A stretch of DNA of 64,000 bases from Veillonellaceae bacterium (GTDB lineage: Bacteria; Bacillota; Negativicutes; Veillonellales; Dialisteraceae): positions 1,805,001 through 1,869,000 of the forward strand of contig DAJPGA010000001.1 in NCBI GenBank assembly GCA_025992895.1, written 5' to 3'. Each line of letters opens with the position of its first letter. The stretch's first letter is position 1. The notes beneath the pieces are model-generated. The model made no database searches and was not told the origin of the DNA. It worked only from the letters and a program-made list of their open reading frames with translations. The position numbers were made by a program, and so were the translations under genes. Positions 8,619 through 17,135 of the stretch are shown here, piece by piece.

Positions 8619-10175
8619 CTACCTCCGTTCAAATTTGGCTTCCATGCCAAACACGTTTTCAAAAAGTTCTTTTTCTTTATCAAAAATCCATGTTTCCAGA
8701 GCTGTATCCTCATCGCTCTCATATTCAATAAGAAGCGAATCACCTGTAATCCTTGCCGTGACATCCTTGAGCTTCTGCTTTCTGGACATATCCATGGCAC
8801 GGACCAGACGGAAAATGGAAATAAGCTTCATGGCTGTCATCTTGGAATCATCCGGAAGCACGCGGAAAGGTTCATCCTCATCCGTCGGCTCGCCTTTATG
8901 GTCGTAATAGACAATGCATGCCACAATATCCTTTTCCTTGTCGGAGATGCCGAAGATATCAGTTCCGCGGATAATATTCCATGCCGAGGAAGAGGACCCG
9001 AGCAGATTGACATACTTGCCGATCTGGTAAAGGATGATGGCCATCCTCAGCAGGAATTCATCTCTTTCATTGAGGCCGTTGTACCTGTCAAAGGCCCTGA
9101 TGATTACATAGCTGTAAAGTTCCATAGCCTTGGCATGGGCCGGTTCATAGTAATACGATTCCGCAATCGATCTGGTGAGTTCAAGATTCTGCGCTCTCAT
9201 GTACAGAAGCGCCGGATCCTTCACCTTCTGCGCGCCGTAGAACATGCAGCAAGCCTGAAGGAATGTCATGCCCATCATGACAGCATTTGTAGCGGGAATA
9301 TTATCTAATATTTCCTTATATATATGAACTGTCGGACTGATGACTGCCGCTGTGGATTCGCTGATGTGATTTTTCTGCATCAGCATGGAAGTGGAGAGCC
9401 TTCCCGACTCTTCATAATATTTGTAGAAGGTTTCCGGCTTCACTTCCGCAATGCTCTGGCTGTCCAGCTCAAGATTCAGCTGCTTTCCTACGATTCTTGC
9501 TTCGCGGCCGGAGAAAATGACTGTATCGATCTGATGATTTCTGACAAACATCCAGAGTGGTTCCATGATTGCATGGATGTATTCCCCGAGTGCTTCCGGG
9601 AAATATCTGGAATCCCTCTGATTCGTCTTGAACGTTTCCAGAAGGCGGAGCGTACCGATGTGGACATTGTGCTGGAAGCAGAGTGAACCGTGTTCCCATA
9701 CAGTAAGGCCTACGCAGCCTGAAGTAATATCCACAAACAGGAAATTCCTTCCCAGGCGCCCCTCCTGTTCCTTGTTGAATCTTCTTAATAAGTACTGCAG
9801 TGCGAAATGCTTGAAATATATTTCCTGCGGCATGTCGACAACCTGCACATTAAAACCCGTATTGACCCGGATCAGGTCAAGAATGGATCTGGCATTCTCC
9901 GCTTCGCGGATGACTGCAGTCGCATAAACTGCATACACCTTCACCTGATAATCCGATAAAAGCTGTTTCAAACCATTCAGCATACGGCATAATTTGCGTA
10001 TTGAATCAAAAGAAAGCTTCCTGTGATTGAAGACTTCTTCACCGAAACTGGTGTCCTTGCGGACTGATTCAATGATGCGCATTTCATCCATGCTGGCATA
10101 TTCCACAATTTTCATCGATACGTTTGATGATCCAATGTGGATGATCCCGTAAACCAGCGGCTTTCGATCTGCCAT
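8619..10175 (-). CDS. Degenerate Ppx/GppA-family protein paired with ppk1
   Basis: The 518 residues align over the full length with the Ppx/GppA protein at 10745, as an actin-like ASKHA core followed by an HD-like helical domain, but key motifs are altered. The first phosphate loop reads IHIGSSNVSMKIV where the intact copy has IDLGSNSIRFIV. The second reads VDITSGCVGLTVW where the intact copy has FDLGGASVEIS. In the C-terminal domain the HD dyad (GFLHDSG in the intact copy) is replaced by ILYQIGKYV. Loss of phosphate loops and HD metal ligands suggests that hydrolysis is weak or absent. A polyphosphate-binding or PPK1-regulating role is a reasonable inference from its position 2 nt upstream of ppk1. 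The Shine-Dalgarno AAAGGAACGGGGGA precedes the ATG. Confidence 0.8.
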   Translation of the reverse strand: MADRKPLVYGIIHIGSSNVSMKIVEYASMDEMRIIESVRKDTSFGEEVFNHRKLSFDSIRKLCRMLNGLKQLLSDYQVKVYAVYATAVIREAENARSILDLIRVNTGFNVQVVDMPQEIYFKHFALQYLLRRFNKEQEGRLGRNFLFVDITSGCVGLTVWEHGSLCFQHNVHIGTLRLLETFKTNQRDSRYFPEALGEYIHAIMEPLWMFVRNHQIDTVIFSGREARIVGKQLNLELDSQSIAEVKPETFYKYYEESGRLSTSMLMQKNHISESTAAVISPTVHIYKEILDNIPATNAVMMGMTFLQACCMFYGAQKVKDPALLYMRAQNLELTRSIAESYYYEPAHAKAMELYSYVIIRAFDRYNGLNERDEFLLRMAIILYQIGKYVNLLGSSSSAWNIIRGTDIFGISDKEKDIVACIVYYDHKGEPTDEDEPFRVLPDDSKMTAMKLISIFRLVRAMDMSRKQKLKDVTARITGDSLLIEYESDEDTALETWIFDKEKELFENVFGMEAKFERR

Positions 10176-10655
10176 AGAGATCCCCCGTTCCTTTAAATTA
10201 ACTGACGTCAGCAGTACACATACAGCCTACACCATGCATGTAAAACATACGTAAAAATATCCATTTTTCTGAGATATAAAGCATTTTTATCACTTTCTGC
10301 CCTTCTGCAGATTCTTCATGAAAAAAATGCCTATGCTGCTTCTTATACTATAAACAAATAATTTGCATGCGTTTTAAGAAGGCAGGTGCAAAACATTTTG
10401 TTCAGATACTTCCCTGCATCAATTTACAATGCATTAAATTATTTATAATATATTATTTATTATTATATCCATTCCATAGCCAACTGTCGATGTGCGCACC
10501 ACCTTATTTTTCTATGAATTTCGCATCTTTCTGGAATCCATTCCTTTTTATTTATCAAGAAAGTATAAAATCCCCGTCTCCCTTCATGATAAATGGTCAT
10601 CCCATGCCTCCTGTGATTCTTTTGTAAAAATCTTGTATATGGCAAGGCGCATTCT
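10176..10655. other. Divergent intergenic region between the two Ppx-family genes
   Basis: About 480 AT-rich bases separate the ppx-like/ppk1 unit from the divergent ppx. A perfect 10-bp palindrome, CTGACGTCAG, lies at 10202-10211 just upstream of the ppx-like ribosome site and could be an operator. An 86-codon plus-strand frame (10367-10627) has no ribosome site or recognisable domain and is not called. Confidence 0.5.
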
Positions 10656-10683
10656 TTGATTCAAGGCATATCTGTTGTAAAAT
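10656..10683 (+). promoter_or_regulatory. Candidate promoter of ppx
   Basis: TTGATT at 10656-10661, a 16-nt spacer, then TAAAAT at 10678-10683, about 60 nt before the ppx start. Confidence 0.5.
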
Positions 10684-10744
10684 AAATAAGAATGCAAGAA
10701 GTACGCGGCATGTATTCAGCCGCTTCGCTATAAAAGGAGATTTC

Positions 10745-12322
10745 ATGGACCGTATAGCTATTATTGATCTGGGTTCCAACTCGATCCGCTTCATTGTCAT
10801 GCAGATCGGAGAGCAGGGATCCTACAAACTCATTTATCAGGAAAAGAAATCCATCCGCCTTGCGGAAGGCATGACACAGGAGACGCGTCTCCTGACGGAA
10901 GAAGCACAGGAGCGTGCACTGAAATGCCTGACTGTATATGCGCATATTATTGAAGTCCAGAAGGTAAAGAAAGTGCTGGCTGTCGCCACTGCTGCAGTAA
11001 GGAATGCTGTAAACGGAGCTTCCTTCCTGAAGCGTGTCCGCATGACTACAGGCATTTCCATGACGATCATCAGCGGGCGCGCAGAAGCCGCCCTCGGTTT
11101 TTCCGGCGTCATCCACACGATCGACCGCAAGGATTTCCTTCTCTTCGATCTGGGCGGAGCCAGCGTGGAAATTTCTCTTGTAAAAAACAAAAAGCGCCTT
11201 CACTCCGTCAGCATTCCCTACGGTGCTGTTACATTAACAGAGATGTTCCAGTCTTCCGGGACGGTCTCCCAATCGAAGCTCACTGAAATGAGAAAATTCA
11301 TTCAGTCTAAGCTCGATAAGATTACCTGGTTCCCTGAAACGCCTCTTCTTGTCATAGGAGTCGGAGGAACTGTCAGAAACCTTGCAAAAGTTCACCAGAG
11401 AAGCACAGGCTATCCGCTTCCAAAACTGCATAATTACAATCTGCCTTCCGAAGATCTCTTTGAAATGGTAAAAGATATTACCTCCAAGACCTTCGAAGAG
11501 CGCCAGCACATCAGCGGCCTTTCTTCCGAACGCGCTGACATCATCATTGCAGGCGCCCTGACCGTTCAGGAAATCATCAGGAAAGCCAAGTCATCTTATC
11601 TTACGATATCCGGATGCGGCCTTCGTGAAGGGCTCTTCTTCCACTACTATGATCCGATTTATGACAAGGACGGGGATAAGCGCCAGCACATGCTGATCAA
11701 TTCCATCAAGAATTATCTCCATACGGTTACCGGGGAATACGCATTCCATTCCCGTTATGTCACTGCCCTTGCCCTTTCCATGTTCGATCAGTGGAAGCAT
11801 GTCCACGGACTCAGCTCCCGTATGCGTACGCTCCTGATGGCTGCAGGTTTCCTTCATGATTCAGGCTCCATGATCAACTATTACAACCATGCGCGCCACA
11901 GCGCATACATCGCGGCCAATGCACACATTTTCGGCTGGTCCCAGAAGGAACAGGTCATGTGCTCTCTCCTCTGTGCTTTCCACCACGGATTCTCAGGGAA
12001 ATATATAAGGAATAATGATGCTTCGAAAATCCTTTCTGAAGAGGAAATGCTCGACGTCAGAAAAGCAGCCCTCTTCCTGGCACTTGCCGAGGGACTCGAT
12101 GAAAGCCAGGAACAGTGCATTACTCAGGTCATCTGCACATCTGCCAAGGATGCCATGGATCTTCGTATTTACACAAGCAGGAACAATTTCGACGTACCGG
12201 CTCATGCAACAGGCCATCTTCTCCGCGAATTTGAAAAGGTTTTCCGCGTTCCCCTCCGTGTACAGTGGTTCCCTGGAAGCAGGAATGCCAATAAGCTTGT
12301 CCAGACTGCGAGAAAACTGTAA
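10745..12322 (+). CDS. ppx: Ppx/GppA exopolyphosphatase family, HD-containing
   Basis: This 525-residue protein has an ASKHA-type phosphatase core (about residues 1-300) and a C-terminal HD domain (about 310-500). The phosphate-binding loops are intact: AIIDLGSNSIRF at the N-terminus and LFDLGGASVEIS near residue 135. The catalytic-glutamate region reads ISGRAEAALGFSG. The HD motif is GFLHDSG, followed by the further ligands HARHS and FHHG. The family removes terminal phosphate from polyphosphate or converts pppGpp to ppGpp, and sequence alone does not separate the two. AAAAGGAGA precedes the ATG. It is transcribed away from ppk1, so synthesis and breakdown of polyphosphate can be controlled separately. 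Confidence 0.88.
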   Translation: MDRIAIIDLGSNSIRFIVMQIGEQGSYKLIYQEKKSIRLAEGMTQETRLLTEEAQERALKCLTVYAHIIEVQKVKKVLAVATAAVRNAVNGASFLKRVRMTTGISMTIISGRAEAALGFSGVIHTIDRKDFLLFDLGGASVEISLVKNKKRLHSVSIPYGAVTLTEMFQSSGTVSQSKLTEMRKFIQSKLDKITWFPETPLLVIGVGGTVRNLAKVHQRSTGYPLPKLHNYNLPSEDLFEMVKDITSKTFEERQHISGLSSERADIIIAGALTVQEIIRKAKSSYLTISGCGLREGLFFHYYDPIYDKDGDKRQHMLINSIKNYLHTVTGEYAFHSRYVTALALSMFDQWKHVHGLSSRMRTLLMAAGFLHDSGSMINYYNHARHSAYIAANAHIFGWSQKEQVMCSLLCAFHHGFSGKYIRNNDASKILSEEEMLDVRKAALFLALAEGLDESQEQCITQVICTSAKDAMDLRIYTSRNNFDVPAHATGHLLREFEKVFRVPLRVQWFPGSRNANKLVQTARKL

Positions 12323-12324
12323 TT

Positions 12325-12353
12325 TTTACATTCCGGATGAATTATGGTATACT
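12325..12353 (+). promoter_or_regulatory. Promoter of queF
   Basis: TTTACA at 12325-12330, a 17-nt spacer, then TATACT at 12348-12353, starting just past the ppx stop. No preQ1 aptamer-like sequence was recognised in the short leader. Confidence 0.7.
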
Positions 12354-12389
12354 TAGCAAATATAGAAATTTATTTATTTGAGGTGAACA

Positions 12390-12881
12390 ATGAGCCAGAG
12401 AGATGATTTAGACAAGCTCAACCAGCTTGGAAATAAAAACACGAAGTATTCCTATGACTATGATCCCAGCCTTCTCGAGAAGATTGAGAACAAGCATCAG
12501 GACAACGATTATTTCATCAAATTCAACTGTCCTGAATTTACGAGCCTCTGCCCGAAGACAGGCCAGCCGGATTTCGCTACGATTTACATTTCCTATATTC
12601 CTGATAAATACATGGTGGAAAGCAAATCACTGAAGCTCTATCTTTTCAGCTACAGAAACCATGGCGACTTCCACGAAGACTGTGTCAATCAGATCATGAT
12701 CGACCTGATCCGTCTGCTTCGCCCGCGTTATATCGAGGTATGGGGCAAGTTCCTGCCAAGAGGCGGCCTCTCCATCGATCCATTCTGCAACTATGGAATT
12801 CCGGGGACGGAATGGAAGGACTTTGCACGTTACCGCCTGCTGCACCACGATTTGAATCCGGAACGCATCGACAACCGTTAA
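12390..12881 (+). CDS. queF: NADPH-dependent preQ0 reductase (7-cyano-7-deazaguanine reductase)
   Basis: QueF reduces the nitrile of preQ0 to the amine of preQ1 in queuosine biosynthesis. It is a short, single-domain (unimodular) T-fold enzyme of 163 residues. The catalytic cysteine is Cys54 in [13 protein letters not shown] and the partner Asp is Asp61. The QueF signature ESKSLKLYL is at 77-85. The substrate-binding region HEDCVNQI follows at about 95-102. AGGTGA precedes the ATG. It has its own promoter and a strong terminator, and no other queuosine gene lies nearby. Confidence 0.95.
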   Translation: MSQRDDLDKLNQLGNKNTKYSYDYDPSLLEKIENKHQDNDYFIKFNCPEFTSLCPKTGQPDFATIYISYIPDKYMVESKSLKLYLFSYRNHGDFHEDCVNQIMIDLIRLLRPRYIEVWGKFLPRGGLSIDPFCNYGIPGTEWKDFARYRLLHHDLNPERIDNR

Positions 12882-12887
12882 AAAGAC

Positions 12888-12918
12888 AAAAAAGGCATCC
12901 CGACGGGATGCTTTTTTT
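12888..12918. terminator. Bidirectional terminator between queF and ecfT
   Basis: GCATCCC at 12895-12901 pairs with GGGATGC at 12905-12911, flanked by an A-run and a T-run, so it can serve the convergent queF and ECF operons. Confidence 0.85.
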
Positions 12919-12930
12919 GTTTATGATCAT

Positions 12931-13614
12931 TTATGCGCCGAGTTTCAGCCTTGCATATATTACGCCGGCAGTAATGAGAACGATGAGGATTATCATAAGA
13001 TAGTCTGTTCCTTTGGGAGCTACACTTTCCATGAAGGTTCTGTTCGATCCGCCAAATCCGCGAAGTTCCAGCGAAAGCGCCATGGTCTCGCTTCTTCCCA
13101 GGGATCGGAGCATCAAAGGACGGACAATGGACATGTATCTTTTAATCTGCTTGAAGAAATTGCCTTTGACAGAGATCCCGCGGCATGCCTGCGCTTCTGC
13201 AACGGCCCTGTTCTCATCCACAAAGTCAGGAATAAAACGAAGTCCGGCAGTAAACATGAAAGCATATTCATAAGGCACCTTCATCTGCTGCACCATGGCT
13301 GCTGTCAGATCCTGCAGGCGGACAGTGCCAAGAAGATAAATAAAGATGATTGTCATGCCCAGCATTCTCAAGGCAGCTACGACGGATTCCACATTGGAAC
13401 CGCCGCCGATTTTCTCAATGAGCCCGAGAAATGCGGCAAATACAGTAAGCATAACGAGAGCTTTGACGCTTCTGAAAAGTTCTCCTGAGACAAGAAGAAT
13501 CAGGATCTCAAAAAGACAGAGAAGAAGAAGGCTTTCAGGCTTCTGGAGAACGATCGCCCAGACGGCTGTTCCCAGCGTCAGTATTATTTTCGTCAGCGGA
13601 ACAAGATTTCTCAT
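12931..13614 (-). CDS. ecfT: ECF transporter transmembrane subunit (EcfT)
   Basis: The 227-residue membrane protein of the CbiQ/EcfT family has several hydrophobic segments and the two cytoplasmic coupling-helix signatures with Ala-Arg-Gly character, AQACRGI near residue 143 and LELRGFGG near 193. EcfT couples the two ATPases to the substrate-binding S component. The start ATG overlaps the upstream ATPase stop as ATGA. It is the last gene of the Trp T-box-controlled ECF operon. Confidence 0.9.
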   Translation of the reverse strand: MRNLVPLTKIILTLGTAVWAIVLQKPESLLLLCLFEILILLVSGELFRSVKALVMLTVFAAFLGLIEKIGGGSNVESVVAALRMLGMTIIFIYLLGTVRLQDLTAAMVQQMKVPYEYAFMFTAGLRFIPDFVDENRAVAEAQACRGISVKGNFFKQIKRYMSIVRPLMLRSLGRSETMALSLELRGFGGSNRTFMESVAPKGTDYLMIILIVLITAGVIYARLKLGA

Positions 13615-14429
13615 AAAACTCCCTCTCCTTTCAAAGCGATAAATGTCCTGCAGAAGCTGTCCATATCACGGCAGTAAGGTGCGCCTGGCAGTTCCCTTCC
13701 CAATAGGACTGATGCCGGATAAAGAAGTCCCCAGTCCTCCGGACGGTTCTTCGCAGAGAACAGTTCTTCCGGCCTGCCGTCAAAGGCGACTTTATGGGAT
13801 GCAATAACGATGACTCTCGTGCAGTCGCGGGCTACAATATCCATATCATGCGTGACAAGGATGATCGTAATTCCTCTCTGCTGCAGGCTCTCCATCAGAC
13901 GCATCAGCATTTTCTTTTCATGCCCGTCCTGCCCGCTTGTCGGTTCATCAAGAATCAGATACTCAGTATCCATGGCCAGGGCAGATGCGATGGCGACACG
14001 CTGCTGATCGCCGCGGGAAAGGGTCCTTGGATATGCTTCCGCAAGATCTGTCGTATCCGTTTCCATCATGGCCTTTTCAACCATGCGGTCGAGTTCTTCG
14101 CCGCGTTTCCCCTGATGATACGGTCCCAATGCAATTTCCTCGCGGACAGTCGGCATGAACATCTGTCTGTCCGGCTGCTGGAATACATAACCGATGAAGC
14201 GGCTTCTTTCTGATGCCTCTTCCTTTGTTATGTCCTTTCCTTCGTAAAGCACTCGTCCTTCTGTCGGCTTTTCAAGCCCGGTCAGAAGGCGGGTGATTGT
14301 CGTCTTGCCGCTTCCGTTCCTGCCCGTAATGGCAATGAATTCACCTTTCCCGAATTTCAGGGATGTGTCTGAAAGAACGACCGGCATATTCTTCGCATAT
14401 CTGAATGTTACATGATCAAATTCAAGCAT
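13611..14429 (-). CDS. ecfA: ECF transporter ATPase subunit
   Basis: This 272-residue ABC ATPase has Walker A GRNGSGKTT near residue 36, Q-loop QQPDRQ and Walker B YLILDEPT. The ABC signature reads LSRGDQQR instead of the usual LSGGQ, which is unusual and may weaken one of the two composite ATP sites. The other ATPase (the fused gene upstream) keeps LSGGQ. The ATG at 14429 is preferred over an upstream in-frame start because it fits the family start MLEFDHVTF, and GGGAGG lies before it. It overlaps the upstream gene by 8 nt. Confidence 0.9.
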   Translation of the reverse strand: MLEFDHVTFRYAKNMPVVLSDTSLKFGKGEFIAITGRNGSGKTTITRLLTGLEKPTEGRVLYEGKDITKEEASERSRFIGYVFQQPDRQMFMPTVREEIALGPYHQGKRGEELDRMVEKAMMETDTTDLAEAYPRTLSRGDQQRVAIASALAMDTEYLILDEPTSGQDGHEKKMLMRLMESLQQRGITIILVTHDMDIVARDCTRVIVIASHKVAFDGRPEELFSAKNRPEDWGLLYPASVLLGRELPGAPYCRDMDSFCRTFIALKGEGVL

Positions 14430-15906
14430 TGTCCCGGCCTCCCTCAAATGAATGAATGACAGATTCCTTGGCTGCCTCTACATTCAGGAAAGAATTCTTG
14501 AATGTGAAGCCATGTTCTTCCAGTTCGAGCTGTGCTCTGTACATGTCCGGAATCGCCTCTTCATAGACATGGCTCTTTCTCATGAAACGCATAACTTTTT
14601 CCGGATCTCCGGAGCTGATGATTTCGCCCTGATCCATCAGAACGAACTCTGTTGCATAAGGAAGAGCCGCTTCGAGATGATGCTCGGCAACAATAACGGT
14701 CAAGCCTTCTTTCTGGTTCAGTTCTCCGACCATTTCATAGAACTCACGGATACCTTCCGGATCCAAGGCCGATGTCGGTTCGTCGAATACAAGAACCTGC
14801 GGTTCTTCTGCAAGGACAGCTGCTGCCACGAGTCTCTGGCACTGTCCGCCAGAAAGTGTGGCTACCTTTCTGTCTTCAAGTCCTGTCAGATGAACTTTTG
14901 CCAGGGCCTCCTCTGAACGGCGGCGGATTTCTTCAGGCGGGAAACCGTGGTTTTCCAGCGTAAATGCCATTTCCTCCCCGACAGTCAAAGTAACGATCTG
15001 CGCTTTGTAATCGGCAAGAATGACGCCGATGGAAGAAGCAAGGTCGGCAATCGTGTGCTGTGTGACGGCCTTGCCGTCTGTATAAACCATCCCCTGCATC
15101 GTTCCGCCGTAGTAATGAGGAATGGCACCTGCCATGGACATGAGAAGTGTCGTCTTCCCTGCTCCGTTAGGTCCTGTAACTACGATGAAATCTCCCTTCT
15201 GCACTGTCATGGATACATCCTTCAGTGCCGGCTCCTTGGAAAAAGGATATGTGTAAGTCAGATGCTCTACACTGATGACGCCTTCATTTTCCTGCTTCAG
15301 GATTATTTTGCTGTGATCGCTGTCTTCTACATCCGATTCCGCCATATAGTGCATCGTCTTGAAAAGGCGGAGCGCCGGGAAATAAAGGAATGGTGTAATG
15401 ATTCCGTTGCCTACGCCGACCAGAAGCACCATCGGAAGCATGCCGTATACATATACGCTCATGGGGAGCCCCATGACTACTGTCAGAATCGAGACGAAGA
15501 CGAAGCCCGAAACCAGTGTCGTCACAAAGCCTGCAAGTGCCGGGCGAAGTGAAAACTTTCCAATGCGGATTGGAGGCACAGAATGGGCAAAGAATCCTGC
15601 CACATAAGCGCCAAAGAATTCAGAAGCAAAATCTCCGTATGGGAAAGCGGATTTACTGGTAAATACCTCCATCAGAGCCGCCACCATACAGATACCCAGA
15701 CATTTTTTGTAATCCGGTTTCGTCAGAAGAATCGCAACGACATAGGTCGCAATCATCCAGTTTGGCGTAAAGCCGGCTACAGATGGGGAAACCAGGTGCA
15801 GCAGCATACCGATTGCCAGCATCAGCGTAGAGATCGTCAGCCAGCGGAAACGTCCCCCTCTCGCCTTCGTAAAGACAAGCTTGGATACATCCTTCATCGC
15901 TTCCAT
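14422..15906 (-). CDS. Fused ECF substrate-binding (TrpP-like) and ATPase subunit, tryptophan-type
   Basis: Of 494 residues, about 1-205 form a six-segment membrane protein resembling the S component TrpP (I-G-x-L-L-H...P start, long loop, Ala/Gly-rich helices). Residues 220-494 form a complete ABC ATPase: Walker A GPNGAGKTT, signature LSGGQCQR, Walker B VLVFDEPTSALDP, and H-loop EHHLEA. In ECF transporters the S and A subunits are normally separate chains, so this fusion is notable. Tryptophan as substrate is supported independently by a T-box leader whose specifier reads UGG. The start is the ATG at 15906 behind GGAGGGAG. A longer non-ATG frame is not used. Confidence 0.85.
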   Translation of the reverse strand: MEAMKDVSKLVFTKARGGRFRWLTISTLMLAIGMLLHLVSPSVAGFTPNWMIATYVVAILLTKPDYKKCLGICMVAALMEVFTSKSAFPYGDFASEFFGAYVAGFFAHSVPPIRIGKFSLRPALAGFVTTLVSGFVFVSILTVVMGLPMSVYVYGMLPMVLLVGVGNGIITPFLYFPALRLFKTMHYMAESDVEDSDHSKIILKQENEGVISVEHLTYTYPFSKEPALKDVSMTVQKGDFIVVTGPNGAGKTTLLMSMAGAIPHYYGGTMQGMVYTDGKAVTQHTIADLASSIGVILADYKAQIVTLTVGEEMAFTLENHGFPPEEIRRRSEEALAKVHLTGLEDRKVATLSGGQCQRLVAAAVLAEEPQVLVFDEPTSALDPEGIREFYEMVGELNQKEGLTVIVAEHHLEAALPYATEFVLMDQGEIISSGDPEKVMRFMRKSHVYEEAIPDMYRAQLELEEHGFTFKNSFLNVEAAKESVIHSFEGGRDNA

Positions 15907-15933
15907 AATATTTTCTCCCTCCGCTGTAATCAA

Positions 15934-15980
15934 TAAAAAAACCTTTCTTCCAATTGCCGAAACGGCAAAGGGACGAAAGG
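15934..15980 (-). terminator. T-box terminator hairpin (Trp leader)
   Basis: On the minus strand CCTTTC...TTGCCG pairs with CGGCAA...GAAAGG and runs into seven Ts. It is mutually exclusive with the antiterminator that contains GGGTGGTACCGCGG. Confidence 0.85.
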
Positions 15981-16199
15981 AAATAATTCCGCGGTACCAC
16001 CCTTGTTGGCCAAAAGACCCAACTCAGTGCATATGCATCTTCTGTAACGGAGAAATCCGGCGGCGCCTACCCCAATCATGGCTCAGACCGCACCTCACAG
16101 GCCCATTCGTATGACTTCGCGTACCGGACTTGCACTCGACGCCGGCTCCCTGAAACGATTCCATCATAGTACTCTTCCTGATCACAGGTTCTTTCTATT
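15934..16199 (-). promoter_or_regulatory. T-box leader, tRNA-Trp specific
   Basis: The antiterminator contains the T-box sequence AAGGGTGGTACCGCGG (plus 15986-16004 region). Upstream is a full stem I: the base stem CAGG/CCTG, an internal loop with AGAGTA on the 5' side, an upper stem TATGA/TCATA, and a distal AGGGAG element. On the 3' side of the specifier loop the bases are CGAATGGG immediately before the base stem, placing the codon UGG (16103-16105, minus strand) followed by a purine. UGG is Trp and the downstream gene is a TrpP-like ECF subunit. Uncharged tRNA-Trp should favour read-through. The fold was done by eye. Confidence 0.88.
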
Positions 16200-16205
16200 A
16201 AACGA

Positions 16206-16234
16206 ATTATAGCATTCACAATTCGCACTGTCAA
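16206..16234 (-). promoter_or_regulatory. Promoter of the Trp ECF operon
   Basis: Minus strand: consensus TTGACA at 16229-16234, 17-nt spacer, consensus TATAAT at 16206-16211. Confidence 0.92.
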
Positions 16235-16285
16235 AGAAATTTTCTAAACGCTTTGTGACAGAAATCAGCAATTCGACTCTTTCCA

Positions 16286-16316
16286 TAAAAAAGGCCCTGC
16301 TTCAGCAGAAACCTTT
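16286..16316 (-). terminator. Terminator of the nitroreductase gene
   Basis: AAGG..CTGC pairs with GCAG..CCTT around a TTCA/TGAA loop, followed on the minus strand by a T-run. Confidence 0.75.
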
Positions 16317-16323
16317 CTTTTCA

Positions 16324-16818
16324 TTATTTGATTTCATGAATTTTTGACGGATCGAATCTGTCGTGCGCTTTGGGCTCTCTTGCGGGATATCCATAGGCAA
16401 AAATAGCAAACGGACGGACTGAGTCGGGAAGATTCAGGATTTCCCTCGCCGCATCCATCCTGTCTTTGAACGGGGAGACGCCAAGCCATACGCCGCCCAA
16501 GCCTACATCTCCCGCTGCCAGCCACATATTCCCCATCGCAAGGCTCACATCGTAATCGGAGACCTGCGGCCATTCGCACTCATTCCGGACGGCAGCTGCA
16601 ATCGCTATGGGTGCTCTTGCGGCAGGCCCTGCATAAGGGCTGATCTTGGAGAGTTTTTCCAGGATATCCCGGTTCGTGATGACGTAGAATTCCCATGGCT
16701 GCTGATTGCCTGCTGACGGTGCCTGCATGGCAGCTTTCAGGAGATACTCTGTTTTCTCTGCCTCAACTGGCTGATTCAGATAACGCCTGACACTGGTCCT
16801 TTTAAAAATCTGATCCAT
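16324..16818 (-). CDS. Nitroreductase-family flavoprotein
   Basis: The 164-residue protein is a short member of the FMN-dependent nitroreductase fold. The FMN-phosphate contact RTSVRRY is at residues 7-13, with QAPSAGNQQPWEFYVI near 32-47 and GGVWLGV near 107. These enzymes usually work as dimers and reduce nitroaromatics, quinones or flavins with NAD(P)H. The true substrate cannot be told. AAAAGGGG precedes the ATG. It is a single-gene unit between the T-box operon and the stress-protein cluster. Confidence 0.88.
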   Translation of the reverse strand: MDQIFKRTSVRRYLNQPVEAEKTEYLLKAAMQAPSAGNQQPWEFYVITNRDILEKLSKISPYAGPAARAPIAIAAAVRNECEWPQVSDYDVSLAMGNMWLAAGDVGLGGVWLGVSPFKDRMDAAREILNLPDSVRPFAIFAYGYPAREPKAHDRFDPSKIHEIK

Positions 16819-17022
16819 TTTTTACCCCTTTTATAAAAATTTATTCAAGACACAGAGCTTGTAATTCCTAATTTTGTATTAATTATAGCAAACTATGGTT
16901 TTTACGACAAATACTTCGTTTCTATTCATTATGTCTTGCGCTTTTCTCAACTTCTAAATCAATAATTAAATGAAGCAAAAATTTCAATAAAAATAATATC
17001 ACGCAGTATAAAAATTACCAAT
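16819..17022. other. AT-rich spacer upstream of the universal stress protein cluster
   Basis: Together with the promoter that follows, about 317 bases between the nitroreductase and the first stress-protein gene hold no open frame worth calling. The stretch is AT-rich. Apart from the promoter at 17023-17051 I see no other element. Confidence 0.5.
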
Positions 17023-17051
17023 TTTACTTTTATATTTTCTTGTGTTCTAAT
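17023..17051 (+). promoter_or_regulatory. Promoter of usp gene 1 (shared-type promoter A)
   Basis: TTTACT at 17023-17028, 17-nt spacer, TCTAAT at 17046-17051, continuing as TAAG. The same layout and flanks recur at 18163 and 18784. Confidence 0.75.
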
Positions 17052-17135
17052 TAAGTTAGAAGAGGGGAAATACGGCATAGTCCGCAGTGTGAGTCAAATC
17101 ATTTTCATTATATTTTGTAAGAGTAGGTGATTAAT

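Noticed and set aside
10367..10627. 86-codon plus-strand frame between the two ppx genes
   Set aside because: No ribosome site; hydrophobic content follows the local T-richness; no family resemblance.
17127..17135. GTG start three codons upstream for usp 1
   Set aside because: The ribosome site overlaps it; ATG at 17136 has proper spacing and family start.
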